From positions 4,774,001 to 4,838,000 of the forward strand of contig NZ_CP093313.1 of the NCBI RefSeq assembly GCF_025264625.1: a stretch of 64,000 nucleotides of DNA, given 5' to 3'. This document shows, piece by piece, positions 42,799-51,146 of this stretch. The stretch is from Occallatibacter riparius. Its GTDB lineage: Bacteria > Acidobacteriota > Terriglobia > Terriglobales > Acidobacteriaceae. How positions within the stretch are numbered: the first letter of the stretch is position 1; the number at the start of each line of letters is the position of its first letter. The position numbers and the translations under genes are program-made. A model generated the notes under the pieces. The model searched no databases. It had not been told where the DNA came from and was given only the letters and a program-made list of their open reading frames with translations.

Positions 42799-43242
42799 CT
42801 ATTCGGCTCCCTTGGTAACGGACTTGGGGGACATTTGGGCGGTGTCGGGGCTGAGGCGGTTCCAGTGTTTTGCGAACGAGGCGAGCATTTCGTCCAGCTC
42901 GATGCCGAGACGCTTGGCCTCTACCACCAGCTCTTCCATTTCCTGGCCGAGCAAGGCGGTGCGCTGCTTGCGTGTGGAGTCGGGGAGGGAAGCGACGACC
43001 GTGCCGATGCCGGGGCGCGTTTCGAGCAGGCCCTCGTTGATCAGCGAGGCGACAATCTTGTGCGCAGTATTGGGATTGATCTTGAGTTCTTTGCTGAGGG
43101 CGCGGACGGAAGGAAATGCGTCGCCGGGGAATAGCTGGCCGGAGATCAGGGCTTTCTTCGCGGCGTAAACCACCTGCTCGAAGATGGACGCGCCGGCGCG
43201 AAATTGAACTCGGAACGGAATCACATGTGTACTATGACGCAT
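42799..43242 (-). CDS. GntR family regulator, YtrA-like
   Basis: 147 residues: a winged-helix GntR domain (FEQVVYAAKKALISGQLFPGDAFPSVRALSKELKINPNTAHKIVASLINEGLLETRPGIGT) and a short helical C terminus, the layout of the YtrA subfamily that controls ABC exporters. The start codon ATG 43242 lies inside a perfect 10-bp inverted repeat (43227-43249), which strongly suggests autoregulation. No Shine-Dalgarno is visible, so the message may be leaderless; GTG 43221 is an alternative start. First gene of the ABC operon. Confidence 0.92.
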   Translation of the reverse strand: MRHSTHVIPFRVQFRAGASIFEQVVYAAKKALISGQLFPGDAFPSVRALSKELKINPNTAHKIVASLINEGLLETRPGIGTVVASLPDSTRKQRTALLGQEMEELVVEAKRLGIELDEMLASFAKHWNRLSPDTAQMSPKSVTKGAE

Positions 43243-43249
43243 AGTACAC
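43227..43249. promoter_or_regulatory. GntR/YtrA operator overlapping the gntR start codon
   Basis: Arms GTGTACTATG and CATAGTACAC separated by ACG. The dyad is perfect over 10 bp on each side and covers the ATG at 43240-43242. Confidence 0.8.
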
Positions 43250-43360
43250 CGCGACGCAAGATTTTTTTTAGGCTGGATCCGCTGGCTACCGTTTAGGCGG
43301 GGAGAAAAGAGCGGCCCGGTCCCTCGGGTTTGCCGCAGAGGACCGGGCCGGAAGGGTTGA

Positions 43361-45199
43361 TTAGTTCTGCGGCATCTCGACGCTATCGACAGCAAAGACC
43401 TTCACGGCCTGCTGTGTTGACTGAAGGTCCAGGCCATACTGATCGCGCAGCGTGGAGGCCAACTGGCCGGGATCGGCGGCGGATGAGAAGGAAAGTTCGA
43501 AGTCGTAGCGGCCGGTCAGCCCGGTCTTGTCGACGACTTCATGGCCCAGTTGCCGTGAGAGGCTGTCACACAACACTTGCGGCACCCCATTGATGATGGA
43601 GTAGGAGTGCTGGTTATCTTGCACGCGGTCTTCCACTCGGGCCTTCATCTCCACGTGCGTTACGTTGGAGGGCTCTGGATCGCGCGTGGGGGTGAGCTTA
43701 GAGCCTCCGTTGGCTACCACCAGTTCGTAGACCGGAAGGACTGCGGAATCGCCGCGGACCCTGAGGCCGACGCGTTCGACAAGGAAATTCCGCAACATGG
43801 CCTGGAGCGCGGCGGGAGCGGGAATCTGGGTTGCTCCGGGTGCGTGACCGGGGCCTGCGGTAGCAAACATCACCTTAGACATGGTGTGGGCTGGAGCAGG
43901 GGGCGCACCGGGTGGCGGAATCTCCGATGTGGTTTCGGCAGTGGGAGTCCAGCGCGCTTCAAAGTCGAACCGCTGCGTGTTGATCCAGTCTGGGCCGCCG
44001 ACTATACGGTCGGGTCTCACTCCGTATGCAGTAGCGATCAGGCTCTTCAAGGTGATGCTTTTTGAGACGAACTCTTTGTCGTGCAACATGAAAAAGGTGT
44101 TGCTGTTGTCGCCCTGCGTAGGTGTGAGCGAGACGGAATCGAACTTCAGCGCAGAGAACTGCTGCGCTTCATCGGCCTTCACAACACTGGGATTCAGCAG
44201 GCCCAGTGCGATCGGGCATGCAACGGCTGCGACGGCCACTCCTGCCAGGAGCATCTTGCGGCTGCGGCTGAGGGGGATTGTAGCTGCATTCATGATTTGC
44301 ACCATCCTTCTTTTCAGATCGGATCCCGAGACTCCTGACACACAAGTAAGTGGAGATTCCACGCAAAAACGGCAGGCTTTGAGAATCGCGTCCGCATATT
44401 GTGCCGGCTCGTTTCCGATCTGCAGCACGGCTTCGTCACAGGAGCGCTCCCGCTCTTCGAGCAGGCGCGCTCCCATCCACCACACCAGGGGATGGAACCA
44501 GAACGCAGCTTCCACACACATGTGCAGAAGCGCGAGAAGATTGTCGCGGCGGCGCACGTGCCATACCTCGTGCGCCACAATCGCAGAGACCTGCGCATCG
44601 TCCAGATGCGCTGAAATGCCTTCAGGCCACAGCAGCACGGGGCGGAAGATTCCGAAAACTCCCGGCTCCATGCAGTCCTTCGAGAGCAGCAGCGGCAGCG
44701 GCCGCCGGAGGCCGACAATGCTCTCGGTCGCGCGCAGCATCTCGACTTCGCGGCCCTCATGCTGCGGCACTGCCAGCTTCACCAGCCGGCGCACACGCGC
44801 CATGCGGACCAGCCACGTAAGCACCACTGCAACTGCGCCCGCAGCCCACAGAAGCACAATGCAGAGCAGCCACGGGAAATGACCGGCCGCAGCTGCGTGC
44901 TGAGCAGTCGCGGCAGGCAGACCTGAGAATGGCTTGCCAATATCCATGACCGTCGTGACTACGGCGCTCGACGGCGCCTCGAACACGCGGCGCGTTGCGA
45001 TCCGCTGGCCGATCTGCTCCAGCAGCGCAAACGGCACCAGAAACTTGAGCGAGGCAAGCATCCACGTCGCATGACGGAACCGCGCTTCGCTCTTGCGCAA
45101 CGACCACGCCAGACCGACAGCGACGCCGGCAACCAGCGTCGATTGCCACAAATGATCGGCCGCAAGCCGGGCCACGGCAGAGGGATCAGACATGGTCAT
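43361..45199 (-). CDS. BlaR1/MecR1-like M56 membrane peptidase fused to a TIGR03435-type domain
   Basis: 612 residues. The N-terminal M56 part has TM helices and the zinc-peptidase motif VAHEVWHVRRRDNL (HExxH) with CDEAVL downstream. After a last TM (~residue 310; MLLAGVAVAAVACPIALGLL) comes a ~270-residue domain beginning FDSVSLTPTQGDN and ITLKSLIATAYGV, typical of the acidobacterial TIGR03435 family. BlaR1 proteins sense a ligand and trigger cleavage of BlaI; here the sensor domain is not a penicillin-binding one. It overlaps the blaI-like gene by 4 bp. Confidence 0.93.
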   Translation of the reverse strand: MTMSDPSAVARLAADHLWQSTLVAGVAVGLAWSLRKSEARFRHATWMLASLKFLVPFALLEQIGQRIATRRVFEAPSSAVVTTVMDIGKPFSGLPAATAQHAAAAGHFPWLLCIVLLWAAGAVAVVLTWLVRMARVRRLVKLAVPQHEGREVEMLRATESIVGLRRPLPLLLSKDCMEPGVFGIFRPVLLWPEGISAHLDDAQVSAIVAHEVWHVRRRDNLLALLHMCVEAAFWFHPLVWWMGARLLEERERSCDEAVLQIGNEPAQYADAILKACRFCVESPLTCVSGVSGSDLKRRMVQIMNAATIPLSRSRKMLLAGVAVAAVACPIALGLLNPSVVKADEAQQFSALKFDSVSLTPTQGDNSNTFFMLHDKEFVSKSITLKSLIATAYGVRPDRIVGGPDWINTQRFDFEARWTPTAETTSEIPPPGAPPAPAHTMSKVMFATAGPGHAPGATQIPAPAALQAMLRNFLVERVGLRVRGDSAVLPVYELVVANGGSKLTPTRDPEPSNVTHVEMKARVEDRVQDNQHSYSIINGVPQVLCDSLSRQLGHEVVDKTGLTGRYDFELSFSSAADPGQLASTLRDQYGLDLQSTQQAVKVFAVDSVEMPQN

Positions 45200-45579
45200 G
45201 GCTTCTCCTTCTTCTGCATCTCTTCAAGCGCGCGCTCCGCTTCACGCACATCGTCCATCGTCAACTTGCCTGACTCGATGAGGTGCGCCATAACGGGCTG
45301 TGTCTTGCCGCCAAAAAACGCGAGCAGATCGTCAATCACGCGGCGCTGCGCGGACGCGCGCGACAGCGTCGCCGCAAACAGATGGAAGTTGCCCACCTTG
45401 CGCACCCGGCGTACCGCATCCTTCGCTTCCATGCGATACACGGTGGTCTGAATGGTGGTGTATGCGGGCTTCTTCTTTCCGGGAATGCCTTCTTGAATGT
45501 CGCGGATGGAGCACTCTCCGCGCTCCCACAGAACATTCATAATGGCGAACTCAAGTTTGGACAGCCGGGTCTGGGTCAC
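45196..45579 (-). CDS. BlaI/MecI/CopY-family transcriptional repressor
   Basis: 127 residues with the BlaI winged helix LSKLEFAIMNVLWERGECSIRDIQEGIPGKKKPAYTTIQTTVYRMEAKDAVRR. The partner M56 peptidase follows with a 4-bp overlap. Two copies of a TACA/TGTA-type operator sit just upstream (45589-45622), so the pair is probably autoregulated. The signal released by proteolysis is unknown. Confidence 0.95.
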   Translation of the reverse strand: MTQTRLSKLEFAIMNVLWERGECSIRDIQEGIPGKKKPAYTTIQTTVYRMEAKDAVRRVRKVGNFHLFAATLSRASAQRRVIDDLLAFFGGKTQPVMAHLIESGKLTMDDVREAERALEEMQKKEKP

Positions 45580-45588
45580 TCGCCCCTC

Positions 45589-45622
45589 CTACATGTGTAT
45601 GCGAATCTACTACACGTGTTTG
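45589..45622. promoter_or_regulatory. Two BlaI-type operator copies
   Basis: CTACATGTGTATG at 45589-45601 and CTACACGTGTTTG at 45610-45622, 21 bp apart (two helical turns). Both contain the TACA..TGT dyad bound by BlaI/MecI proteins. Confidence 0.7.
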
Positions 45623-45696
45623 AGACGAGTCAACAGTAAATTTGTCACCAGCCCAAAATCGGCTTGAACCGACTTGCGCGAGCCCAGTGAATTAGT

Positions 45697-46761
45697 TCAC
45701 TGCTTGTTGTCCTGCTTCAGAAACTCGCCGGTCTTTTGCGTACTCTTCTTGAGGGCGTTCCAGACATTCCGGCTTGACCGGCTGAGGGCGTTCCCGGTCT
45801 TTCCGGCGGCTGTTCCAAGCGCAGCGCCTGTGTTGTCGTCGGCGACGCCGAGAGCGGAGTCGGTAGCTTGCGCTCCCGTTGCCGCGCCGCCCAGGCCGGC
45901 GTTGACTCCCAGGATGGCGGCCTGCGCCGGGCGCTTCGACGGATTTGCCCACACCGCATAGGACTCCCTCAAGCGATCCGCTCGCGCGAGTCTGGCGTCG
46001 CTGAAATCGGACCGGCCCAGTTTGTCCTTGAGAGGCCACTCGGGCGAAAGCAGCCAGTCGCTCCCATTCATTGGCGCGCCAATCTCGCCGACATTGACGA
46101 TGGCTCGGGTCTTCACGGGCTCCACCTCTTCGCAACGATCGCCGCCGCAGCCGTGCGCACAAAGCTCTTTGGAGAGAAACGAGCCATGTTTTCCGGAAGA
46201 GATCCACACCGTGGCTCCGTGATCTTCCGCAGCGACACTCTTGGCGCGCGCCAGATGGCTCGCATCGCAGACCGTGTCCTCATGTGCGGCGGCATACCAG
46301 TAGAGAGCCTTCGCTGAATCTGCATCCCCGTCAAGGTGAATGAGAGCGGAGACGTGTTCCGCGTCCAGAGCATGGCCGAGCTCGCCGCAGTCTTTGCGCC
46401 ACAAATGGTAGTAATGCAGCTCAACCTCTCCCGGGCGATCTTTGCGAGGGAAGGCCTGGCCATAGATGGTGCCATCGTCTTCCATCACCGTAGGCTTGGT
46501 TATCTGCCGCACAAACCGCGCCGGCATCACAGAGCAGTCCGTTCTGCTCACCATAAAGACGGGAGAGAAGCGCGCCAGAAGCGCAGCCTCAAGTGAATCT
46601 GAAAGCCCATCACGGTCACTATCCTGCGCCGGAGTGGACAGCGGTTTGTCGTTTGCATGCAGAGGATTCGCAGCCATCAAACAGAGCAGGAACACAAAGA
46701 GAACGATGAGGATGCGATGGGTTCTCCCGCTGAAAAGCCTCGAGCACAACTGGTGTTCCAC
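45697..46761 (-). CDS. Exported protein of unknown function
   Basis: 354 residues. The N-terminal signal/anchor (ILIVLFVFLLCLMAANPLHA) is followed by a calcium-binding-type motif DSDRDGLSDSLE. A central domain is rich in His, Trp and Cys (VELHYYHLWRKDCGELGHALDAEHVSALIHLDGDAD; ALYWYAAAHEDTVCD; GCGGDRCEE). The C-terminal ~100 residues are Ala/Gly/Asn-rich with basic repeats (GNALSRSSRNVWNALKKSTQK). No family was assigned with certainty. Single gene. Confidence 0.7.
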   Translation of the reverse strand: MEHQLCSRLFSGRTHRILIVLFVFLLCLMAANPLHANDKPLSTPAQDSDRDGLSDSLEAALLARFSPVFMVSRTDCSVMPARFVRQITKPTVMEDDGTIYGQAFPRKDRPGEVELHYYHLWRKDCGELGHALDAEHVSALIHLDGDADSAKALYWYAAAHEDTVCDASHLARAKSVAAEDHGATVWISSGKHGSFLSKELCAHGCGGDRCEEVEPVKTRAIVNVGEIGAPMNGSDWLLSPEWPLKDKLGRSDFSDARLARADRLRESYAVWANPSKRPAQAAILGVNAGLGGAATGAQATDSALGVADDNTGAALGTAAGKTGNALSRSSRNVWNALKKSTQKTGEFLKQDNKQ

Positions 46762-46946
46762 GGAGCCAGGTCCCTTCTGCTACGTCACCAGTGTCGCAGA
46801 GGTACCCGCGGGCAGCTAGTGCGCGGGCAGAGAAGGGAACCTGTATTAAGTTGTTCGATTGATTTCTGGGGAAGGGAAGCCGAAGTGCCCGGCTGAAATA
46901 AATCTATGCGCTTGCTCTATGCGGATTTAAGCACGAGGCAATCGCA

Positions 46947-47306
46947 TTACGCGGCTGGGCACTCCACGCAGGGTTGCATGGCAGGCGGCGGGATCTGGAC
47001 GGCATCCTGCGTTACGAGGATGTGGTCCAGCCCCACGAGTCCGAGAATCTCCGCAACGTGCGGAGTCACATTGCACACGCGGAAGCTGTGTCCCGCGGTG
47101 CGCGCGCTGCCATAGATGGAGATGAGCGCCGCAATGCCGGCCGCATCAATGCGGCGCACTTCACTAAGGTCGAGCACAGCGTTCCGCTCGCGTACCACGG
47201 GCGTTAACAGCGCCATCAGCCGATCCTCATTCCCGCGCACGAGTTCATGGAAGTCGGCAGGCGCGCTCACAAGAGATCCGTTGTTCTGGCTCATGATCGT
47301 ATTCAT
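46947..47306 (-). CDS. STAS domain protein with altered phosphorylation site
   Basis: 119 residues, a STAS/anti-anti-sigma-like fold: AVLDLSEVRRIDAAGIAALISIYGSA. The Ser/Thr that is normally phosphorylated in the D-S-S-G motif is Ala here (IDAAG), so the classical kinase switch cannot operate. A cysteine-bearing tail (MQPCVECPAA) is extra. GGAGG 5 bases before ATG 47306 sets the start. A second STAS protein (33052) keeps the Ser. Confidence 0.85.
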   Translation of the reverse strand: MNTIMSQNNGSLVSAPADFHELVRGNEDRLMALLTPVVRERNAVLDLSEVRRIDAAGIAALISIYGSARTAGHSFRVCNVTPHVAEILGLVGLDHILVTQDAVQIPPPAMQPCVECPAA

Positions 47307-47569
47307 TCTTTCCTCCCTCACAGCCCTTCGGCAATTCCTTGGGTCACTGCGTACCGCTCGATTTCCCGAAAGGTCGCCGCTCCTTTGTTGTCGCGTCGAC
47401 TTGAACGCATCGGCTTCGCGATATGCCCCCAGGAATTGCGTGTGCGTCTGCCTGGTCAGGCTGTGTTGGCCATTGATATTGCATGCCGCGGGCCAAAGGT
47501 CCGGCGACGGAATATGCTGAAAGCAGAGGGGATATTGAAACTACAGCGAATCCCCGTTTGCTGACCCCT

Positions 47570-47602
47570 GTTCGAATGCGCATTCGGTGTTCGCAATCGA
47601 AC
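47570..47602. promoter_or_regulatory. Inverted repeat upstream of queG
   Basis: GTTCGAATGCG and CGCAATCGAAC (one mismatch in 11 bp) around an 11-base centre, ending 40 bp before the queG ATG. The inner GAATGCGCATTC is itself a perfect palindrome. It may be an operator or a leader hairpin. The rest of 47307-47569 shows nothing recognisable. Confidence 0.35.
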
Positions 47603-47642
47603 ATGCTGTGGACTATTACGATGACGGAGGCGACCCGGTTCC

Positions 47643-48827
47643 ATGAATTCGAAAGAGACAATTTCGAATGACGGTCCAGGTTCCTCCTCAGGGCCTTCTA
47701 TCAATACAGACGAGATAAGAGCGCTTGCGGTTAACAGCGGTTTCAGTAAAGCCGGCGTCGTCGCACTGCCCCATGCCCACGATGTGCGCGATGCGCGGAG
47801 ATTCTCTGATTGGGTTGATGCTGGCCGCGCCGGAACGATGCAGTATCTCAAGCGTACGAACCCCGAAGGTGAACTGGTCCGCGCGCGCGTTTCCACTCCG
47901 TTTGAATGGGCACGTTCCGCGATTGTGTGCCTCGCGAATTACAACAGCGATCAGCCCAAATCGACCGACCCCACATCCCCCAATGCAGCTTGGATTGCGC
48001 GTTACGCATGGTCGAGCCGCATCGATCCGCAGCGCGGCCGCGTGCCTAGCGATTATCACAAGGTTCTGCTCAAGCGATTGAAGGCCCTTGAATCGCAGTT
48101 GCAAGAGCGCTATGGCGAATTCGAATCCCGCGCCTATGTAGATACCGGCCCAGTGGTGGAGCGGTCACTCGCGGTAGCCGCAGGCCTGGGGTGGTCCGCA
48201 AAAAACGCCTGCCTCATTCATCCGAAGCTCGGTTCCTACGTCTTCCTATCAGTACTGATCACGTCGCTGGACGTCGTGGCGGAAGGCACTGTGCTCAGCG
48301 TGCCGGATCGCTGCGGATCATGCACGCGCTGCATCGAGGCTTGCCCCACCAACGCGCTCTTCACGCCTTACCAGATGGACGCGACGAAGTGCATCTCCTA
48401 TCTCACCATCGAGCACAAGGGAGAGATCGCTCCGGAGCTGATGCAGGGTATGGGACGGCAGGTCTTCGGCTGCGATATCTGCCAGGACGTGTGTCCATGG
48501 AACCGCAAGGCCCCCGTCGCCGCCGATCCGGAACTCGCCGCACGTGAAAATCTCGTGAATCCCGCGCTGGGATGGCTTGCCGACCTGGACGAGCAGTCCT
48601 TTGAGCGCGCGTTTAACGGCTCGCCGGTTCGCCGGGCGCAATACGGCGGGCTGCGCCGCAACGTCGCCATCGCTATAGGCAACGCCTTCGCGGCAGGCCA
48701 TTGCGACGCGCGCCTTATCGAGCGCCTGCGCGCCTGGTCCCACTCGGAGGACGAAGGAATTCGCACCGCCGCCGAGTGGGCGCTAAGTCAATTGGAGATT
48801 CGGGGAAGCACCGCAGAAAACCGCTGA
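47643..48827 (+). CDS. queG: Epoxyqueuosine reductase
   Basis: 394 residues. Two [4Fe-4S] cysteine sets are visible: CGSCTRCIEACP and CDICQDVCPWN. The N-terminal cobalamin-binding part includes RYAWSSRIDPQRGRVPSDYHKVL and YVDTGPVVERSLAVAAGLGW, which carries the catalytic-type Asp. It performs the last step of queuosine synthesis in tRNA, using cobalamin. The C terminus has a HEAT-like helical extension (residues ~310-390). Confidence 0.97.
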   Translation: MNSKETISNDGPGSSSGPSINTDEIRALAVNSGFSKAGVVALPHAHDVRDARRFSDWVDAGRAGTMQYLKRTNPEGELVRARVSTPFEWARSAIVCLANYNSDQPKSTDPTSPNAAWIARYAWSSRIDPQRGRVPSDYHKVLLKRLKALESQLQERYGEFESRAYVDTGPVVERSLAVAAGLGWSAKNACLIHPKLGSYVFLSVLITSLDVVAEGTVLSVPDRCGSCTRCIEACPTNALFTPYQMDATKCISYLTIEHKGEIAPELMQGMGRQVFGCDICQDVCPWNRKAPVAADPELAARENLVNPALGWLADLDEQSFERAFNGSPVRRAQYGGLRRNVAIAIGNAFAAGHCDARLIERLRAWSHSEDEGIRTAAEWALSQLEIRGSTAENR

Positions 48828-48886
48828 CCGCAATAATCAGGCGTGCTGCACAAGCAGAGCGACTGAGGAAGCCGCCCGCGCACTTC

Positions 48887-49093
48887 CTACGAAACCCGGA
48901 GAACGTTTGCCGCGCTTAGGCCCTTGGGACCCTGCTGGCACTCGAATTCCACGCTCTCGCCCTCATTGAGCGTCTTGTAGCCCTTCTCCTGAATCGCCGA
49001 GAAGTGGACGAAGACGTCCTCGCCGGTGGAGCGCTGGATGAACCCGTAACCCTTGGCCCCGTTAAACCACTTCACAACACCTTGTTCCTTCAT
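48887..49093 (-). CDS. Cold-shock domain protein (CspA family)
   Basis: 68 residues with RNP1 KGYGFI and RNP2 VFVHF in one OB fold. It binds single-stranded RNA/DNA and acts as an RNA chaperone. AGGAG 8 bases before ATG 49093 favours that start over the ATG at 49099. Confidence 0.96.
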   Translation of the reverse strand: MKEQGVVKWFNGAKGYGFIQRSTGEDVFVHFSAIQEKGYKTLNEGESVEFECQQGPKGLSAANVLRVS

Positions 49094-49415
49094 GCGCATT
49101 TCTCCTCTATGGGTAAGGCACAGCTAAACTGCCGGCCTGCTCATGGAACCGCAAAATTTCTGGCAGGATGCGTTGGACTCGTTAAGGGAAGACCATAGGC
49201 GCGAACATGATACCCCCGCCGCGCCGTGCCTCAGTTATGGCAGGAAATTGGTTGATATGCAAGGATAAAATTGCGTGTTTTCCTTTCCCAACAGGAAGTT
49301 TGAAGTCACGAAATAGCCGGAAAGTTTATCCTGATTACAAAACCTCCTAAGCCTGACGGCATGTTCGATCTGCCGTGGAGGCTCAAATCCATGGAGCCAA
49401 TCCAGGAGTTATGCA
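49094..49415. other. Intergenic region between cold-shock gene and YihY gene
   Basis: It holds the leader of the cold-shock gene and the promoter of the divergent YihY-type gene. No repeat or RNA gene was recognised. Confidence 0.4.
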
Positions 49416-50378
49416 GTGGCCGTTATCTCAGATCCCGGTACAGTTGCGGAGCCAGTTGTAGAAGCCCCGGCAGGACCGGACTGCGCGCCCTCCGTTGTCG
49501 ACTCTGCCGCTGTTTCCGTAGAGATACCCAAGTGGTACCGGCTGCGCAAGGAAGGCGCAGCGCTCATCAGCTACCTGCTCGACAGCGAAGTGCACACGTT
49601 CGCCTTCAGCGTGGCAGCCAACGCAATCCTGTCATTTATCCCCCTGATCCTTTTGCTCTACACGCTTGCTATGCGTGTATTTCATTCGCAGGCCATGATC
49701 GGCGTCATCGGAGATATGGTTGATTACTTCCTGCCGGCCACGACCACTCCGCGTAACTGGGTCGCGAATAACATCCAGATAGCTGCCGCACTGTCATCGA
49801 GTCACGGCATCCAGATCTTCTCGCTGATCATGATCCTTATCTCGTGCACCGGTATCTTCCTGCCGCTCGAGGTGGCGCTGAACCAGGCATGGGGCGTGAA
49901 GAAGAGCCGCAATTACCTGATGAACCAGGTGGTGGCCTTCGGCCTCGCGATTCTGATGGTTGGATTGGGTATGGTGGCGATCGTGCTGAGCGCGGGCCAG
50001 CGCGCCATTCTTGATTTCCTGTTCTTCCATCACACAGAAGGCGGCGGATTCCTGCCCTGGCTGTTCAATGCGATCAGCACCGGCTGGATGGCGATTTCGA
50101 GTGGCGCGGCATGTATCGTGTTCTTCTTCTTCGTTTACTGGCTGCTGCCTAACTGCAAGGTGCCGCCGCGGCCAGTCATGCGCGCTTCCATCGTGGTGGG
50201 ACTTATCTGGCTCGCGTCTCGCTATATCTTCGTGCTGGTCCTGCCGCACCTTGACTTGAAGTCGATGTACGGACCGTTCTATGTCAGCGTCGGCATCCTC
50301 TTCTGGGCCTATATCTCGGGGCTGATCCTCTTCGCCGGCGCGCAATACAGCGTGAAGCAATTAGGAACGGCGAAGTAA
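49416..50378 (+). CDS. YihY/BrkB family inner membrane protein
   Basis: 320 residues with a GTG start and AGGAG 7 bases upstream. Six TM helices are visible (e.g. AFSVAANAILSFIPLILLLYTLAM, IFSLIMILISCTGIFLPLEVALN, GLAILMVGLGMVAIVLSAG). PRNWVANNIQIAA and FYVSVGILFWAYISGLILFAGAQY are typical of this family, once mis-assigned as ribonuclease BN. Transport function is suspected but unproven. Confidence 0.93.
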   Translation: MAVISDPGTVAEPVVEAPAGPDCAPSVVDSAAVSVEIPKWYRLRKEGAALISYLLDSEVHTFAFSVAANAILSFIPLILLLYTLAMRVFHSQAMIGVIGDMVDYFLPATTTPRNWVANNIQIAAALSSSHGIQIFSLIMILISCTGIFLPLEVALNQAWGVKKSRNYLMNQVVAFGLAILMVGLGMVAIVLSAGQRAILDFLFFHHTEGGGFLPWLFNAISTGWMAISSGAACIVFFFFVYWLLPNCKVPPRPVMRASIVVGLIWLASRYIFVLVLPHLDLKSMYGPFYVSVGILFWAYISGLILFAGAQYSVKQLGTAK

Positions 50379-50400
50379 GCCCCTAATCTTTCGTTCCGAC

Positions 50401-50419
50401 GAGCCGCCCGTTGCGGCTC
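50401..50419 (+). terminator. Hairpin after the YihY gene
   Basis: GAGCCGC (50401-50407) and GCGGCTC (50413-50419) around CCGTT, 22 bp after the stop. No clear T-run follows, so termination strength is uncertain. Confidence 0.45.
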
Positions 50420-50437
50420 TATACCTGTTCAGGTATA
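50420..50437. promoter_or_regulatory. Toxin-antitoxin operator palindrome
   Basis: TATACCTG-TT-CAGGTATA, a perfect 8-bp dyad with a 2-base centre, ending 11 bp before the toxin GTG. The ACCT..AGGT core resembles operators of HigA/MqsA-type antitoxins. Confidence 0.75.
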
Positions 50438-50448
50438 TTAGGACGCGA

Positions 50449-50826
50449 GTGGACAGCACGGAAAAGCCGCTGTACTGGATCGGGAGCAGCAAGCGCGATC
50501 TAATGGAACTGCCCGTCCCCGTTCGAAAGTTCTTCGGCCATGCGCTCCATTTCGCCCAGTTGGGCGAACAGCACGAGGCGGCAAAACCGTTGAAAGGATT
50601 CGGCGGCGCGGGCGTACTTGAGATCGTTGAGGACAGCGTTGGCGGCACATATCGCGCGGTCTACACGGTGAAGTTCGCAGAAGCCGTCTTCGTGTTGCAC
50701 TGTTTTCAAAAGAAGAGTAAGAGCGGGATTGCGACGCCCAAGAAGGAATTGGATGTTATTTCTTCGCGACTGAAAGTCGCCGAAGCCGTTGCAAGGGAGA
50801 TTCGTCATGCCAAAGCACGCCAATAA
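50449..50826 (+). CDS. RelE/HigB-like toxin of a type II toxin-antitoxin pair
   Basis: 125 residues with a GTG start and AGGA 5 bases upstream. The Gp49/HigB-like fold is recognised from LYWIGSSKRDLMELPVPVRKFFGHAL, KPLKGFGGAGVLEIVEDSVGGTYRAVYTVKFAEAVFVLHCFQKKSKSG and the C-terminal helix. Such toxins cut ribosome-bound mRNA. The antitoxin gene begins before the toxin stop (20-bp overlap), the toxin-first order typical of HigBA. Confidence 0.92.
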   Translation: MDSTEKPLYWIGSSKRDLMELPVPVRKFFGHALHFAQLGEQHEAAKPLKGFGGAGVLEIVEDSVGGTYRAVYTVKFAEAVFVLHCFQKKSKSGIATPKKELDVISSRLKVAEAVAREIRHAKARQ

Positions 50827-51142
50827 GAACGCCGAGGTCGAGCGCAGCTCCGGCAATGTCTTTGCCGATCTTGCCCTGCATGATGCCGAGCGGCTGAAGA
50901 TCAAATCTGGTCTCGCGATCGAAATCACGCGGGCAGTGCGCCGCCTTGGCCTGACCCAGCAGGAAGCGGCTGCGCGGATGGGCATCTCGCAGGCCAAGAT
51001 ATCCGGCCTGATGCGGGGGGATTTCAGCAACCTGTCGGAACACAAGTTGATGGAATGTCTGAACCGCATTGGCTACAACATTGAGATCAAGGTGACTGCG
51101 GGGGAGCGGGTACCGGGTACCCGCAAACTCAAGGTCGCTTGA
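50807..51142 (+). CDS. XRE/HigA-like antitoxin
   Basis: 111 residues with a helix-turn-helix LGLTQQEAAARMGISQAKISGLMRGDFSNLSEHKLMECLNRIGYNIEI. AAGGGAG 7 bases upstream fixes ATG 50807. It should bind the toxin and repress the operon through the palindrome at 50420-50437. The C-terminal ~15 residues (GERVPGTRKLKVA) are a basic tail. Confidence 0.93.
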   Translation: MPKHANKNAEVERSSGNVFADLALHDAERLKIKSGLAIEITRAVRRLGLTQQEAAARMGISQAKISGLMRGDFSNLSEHKLMECLNRIGYNIEIKVTAGERVPGTRKLKVA

Positions 51143-51146
51143 TCGT

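Noticed and set aside
47500..47642. preQ1 riboswitch before queG
   Set aside because: The leader lacks the preQ1-I pseudoknot pattern (CCCU/AAAA-rich tail); only an inverted repeat is seen.
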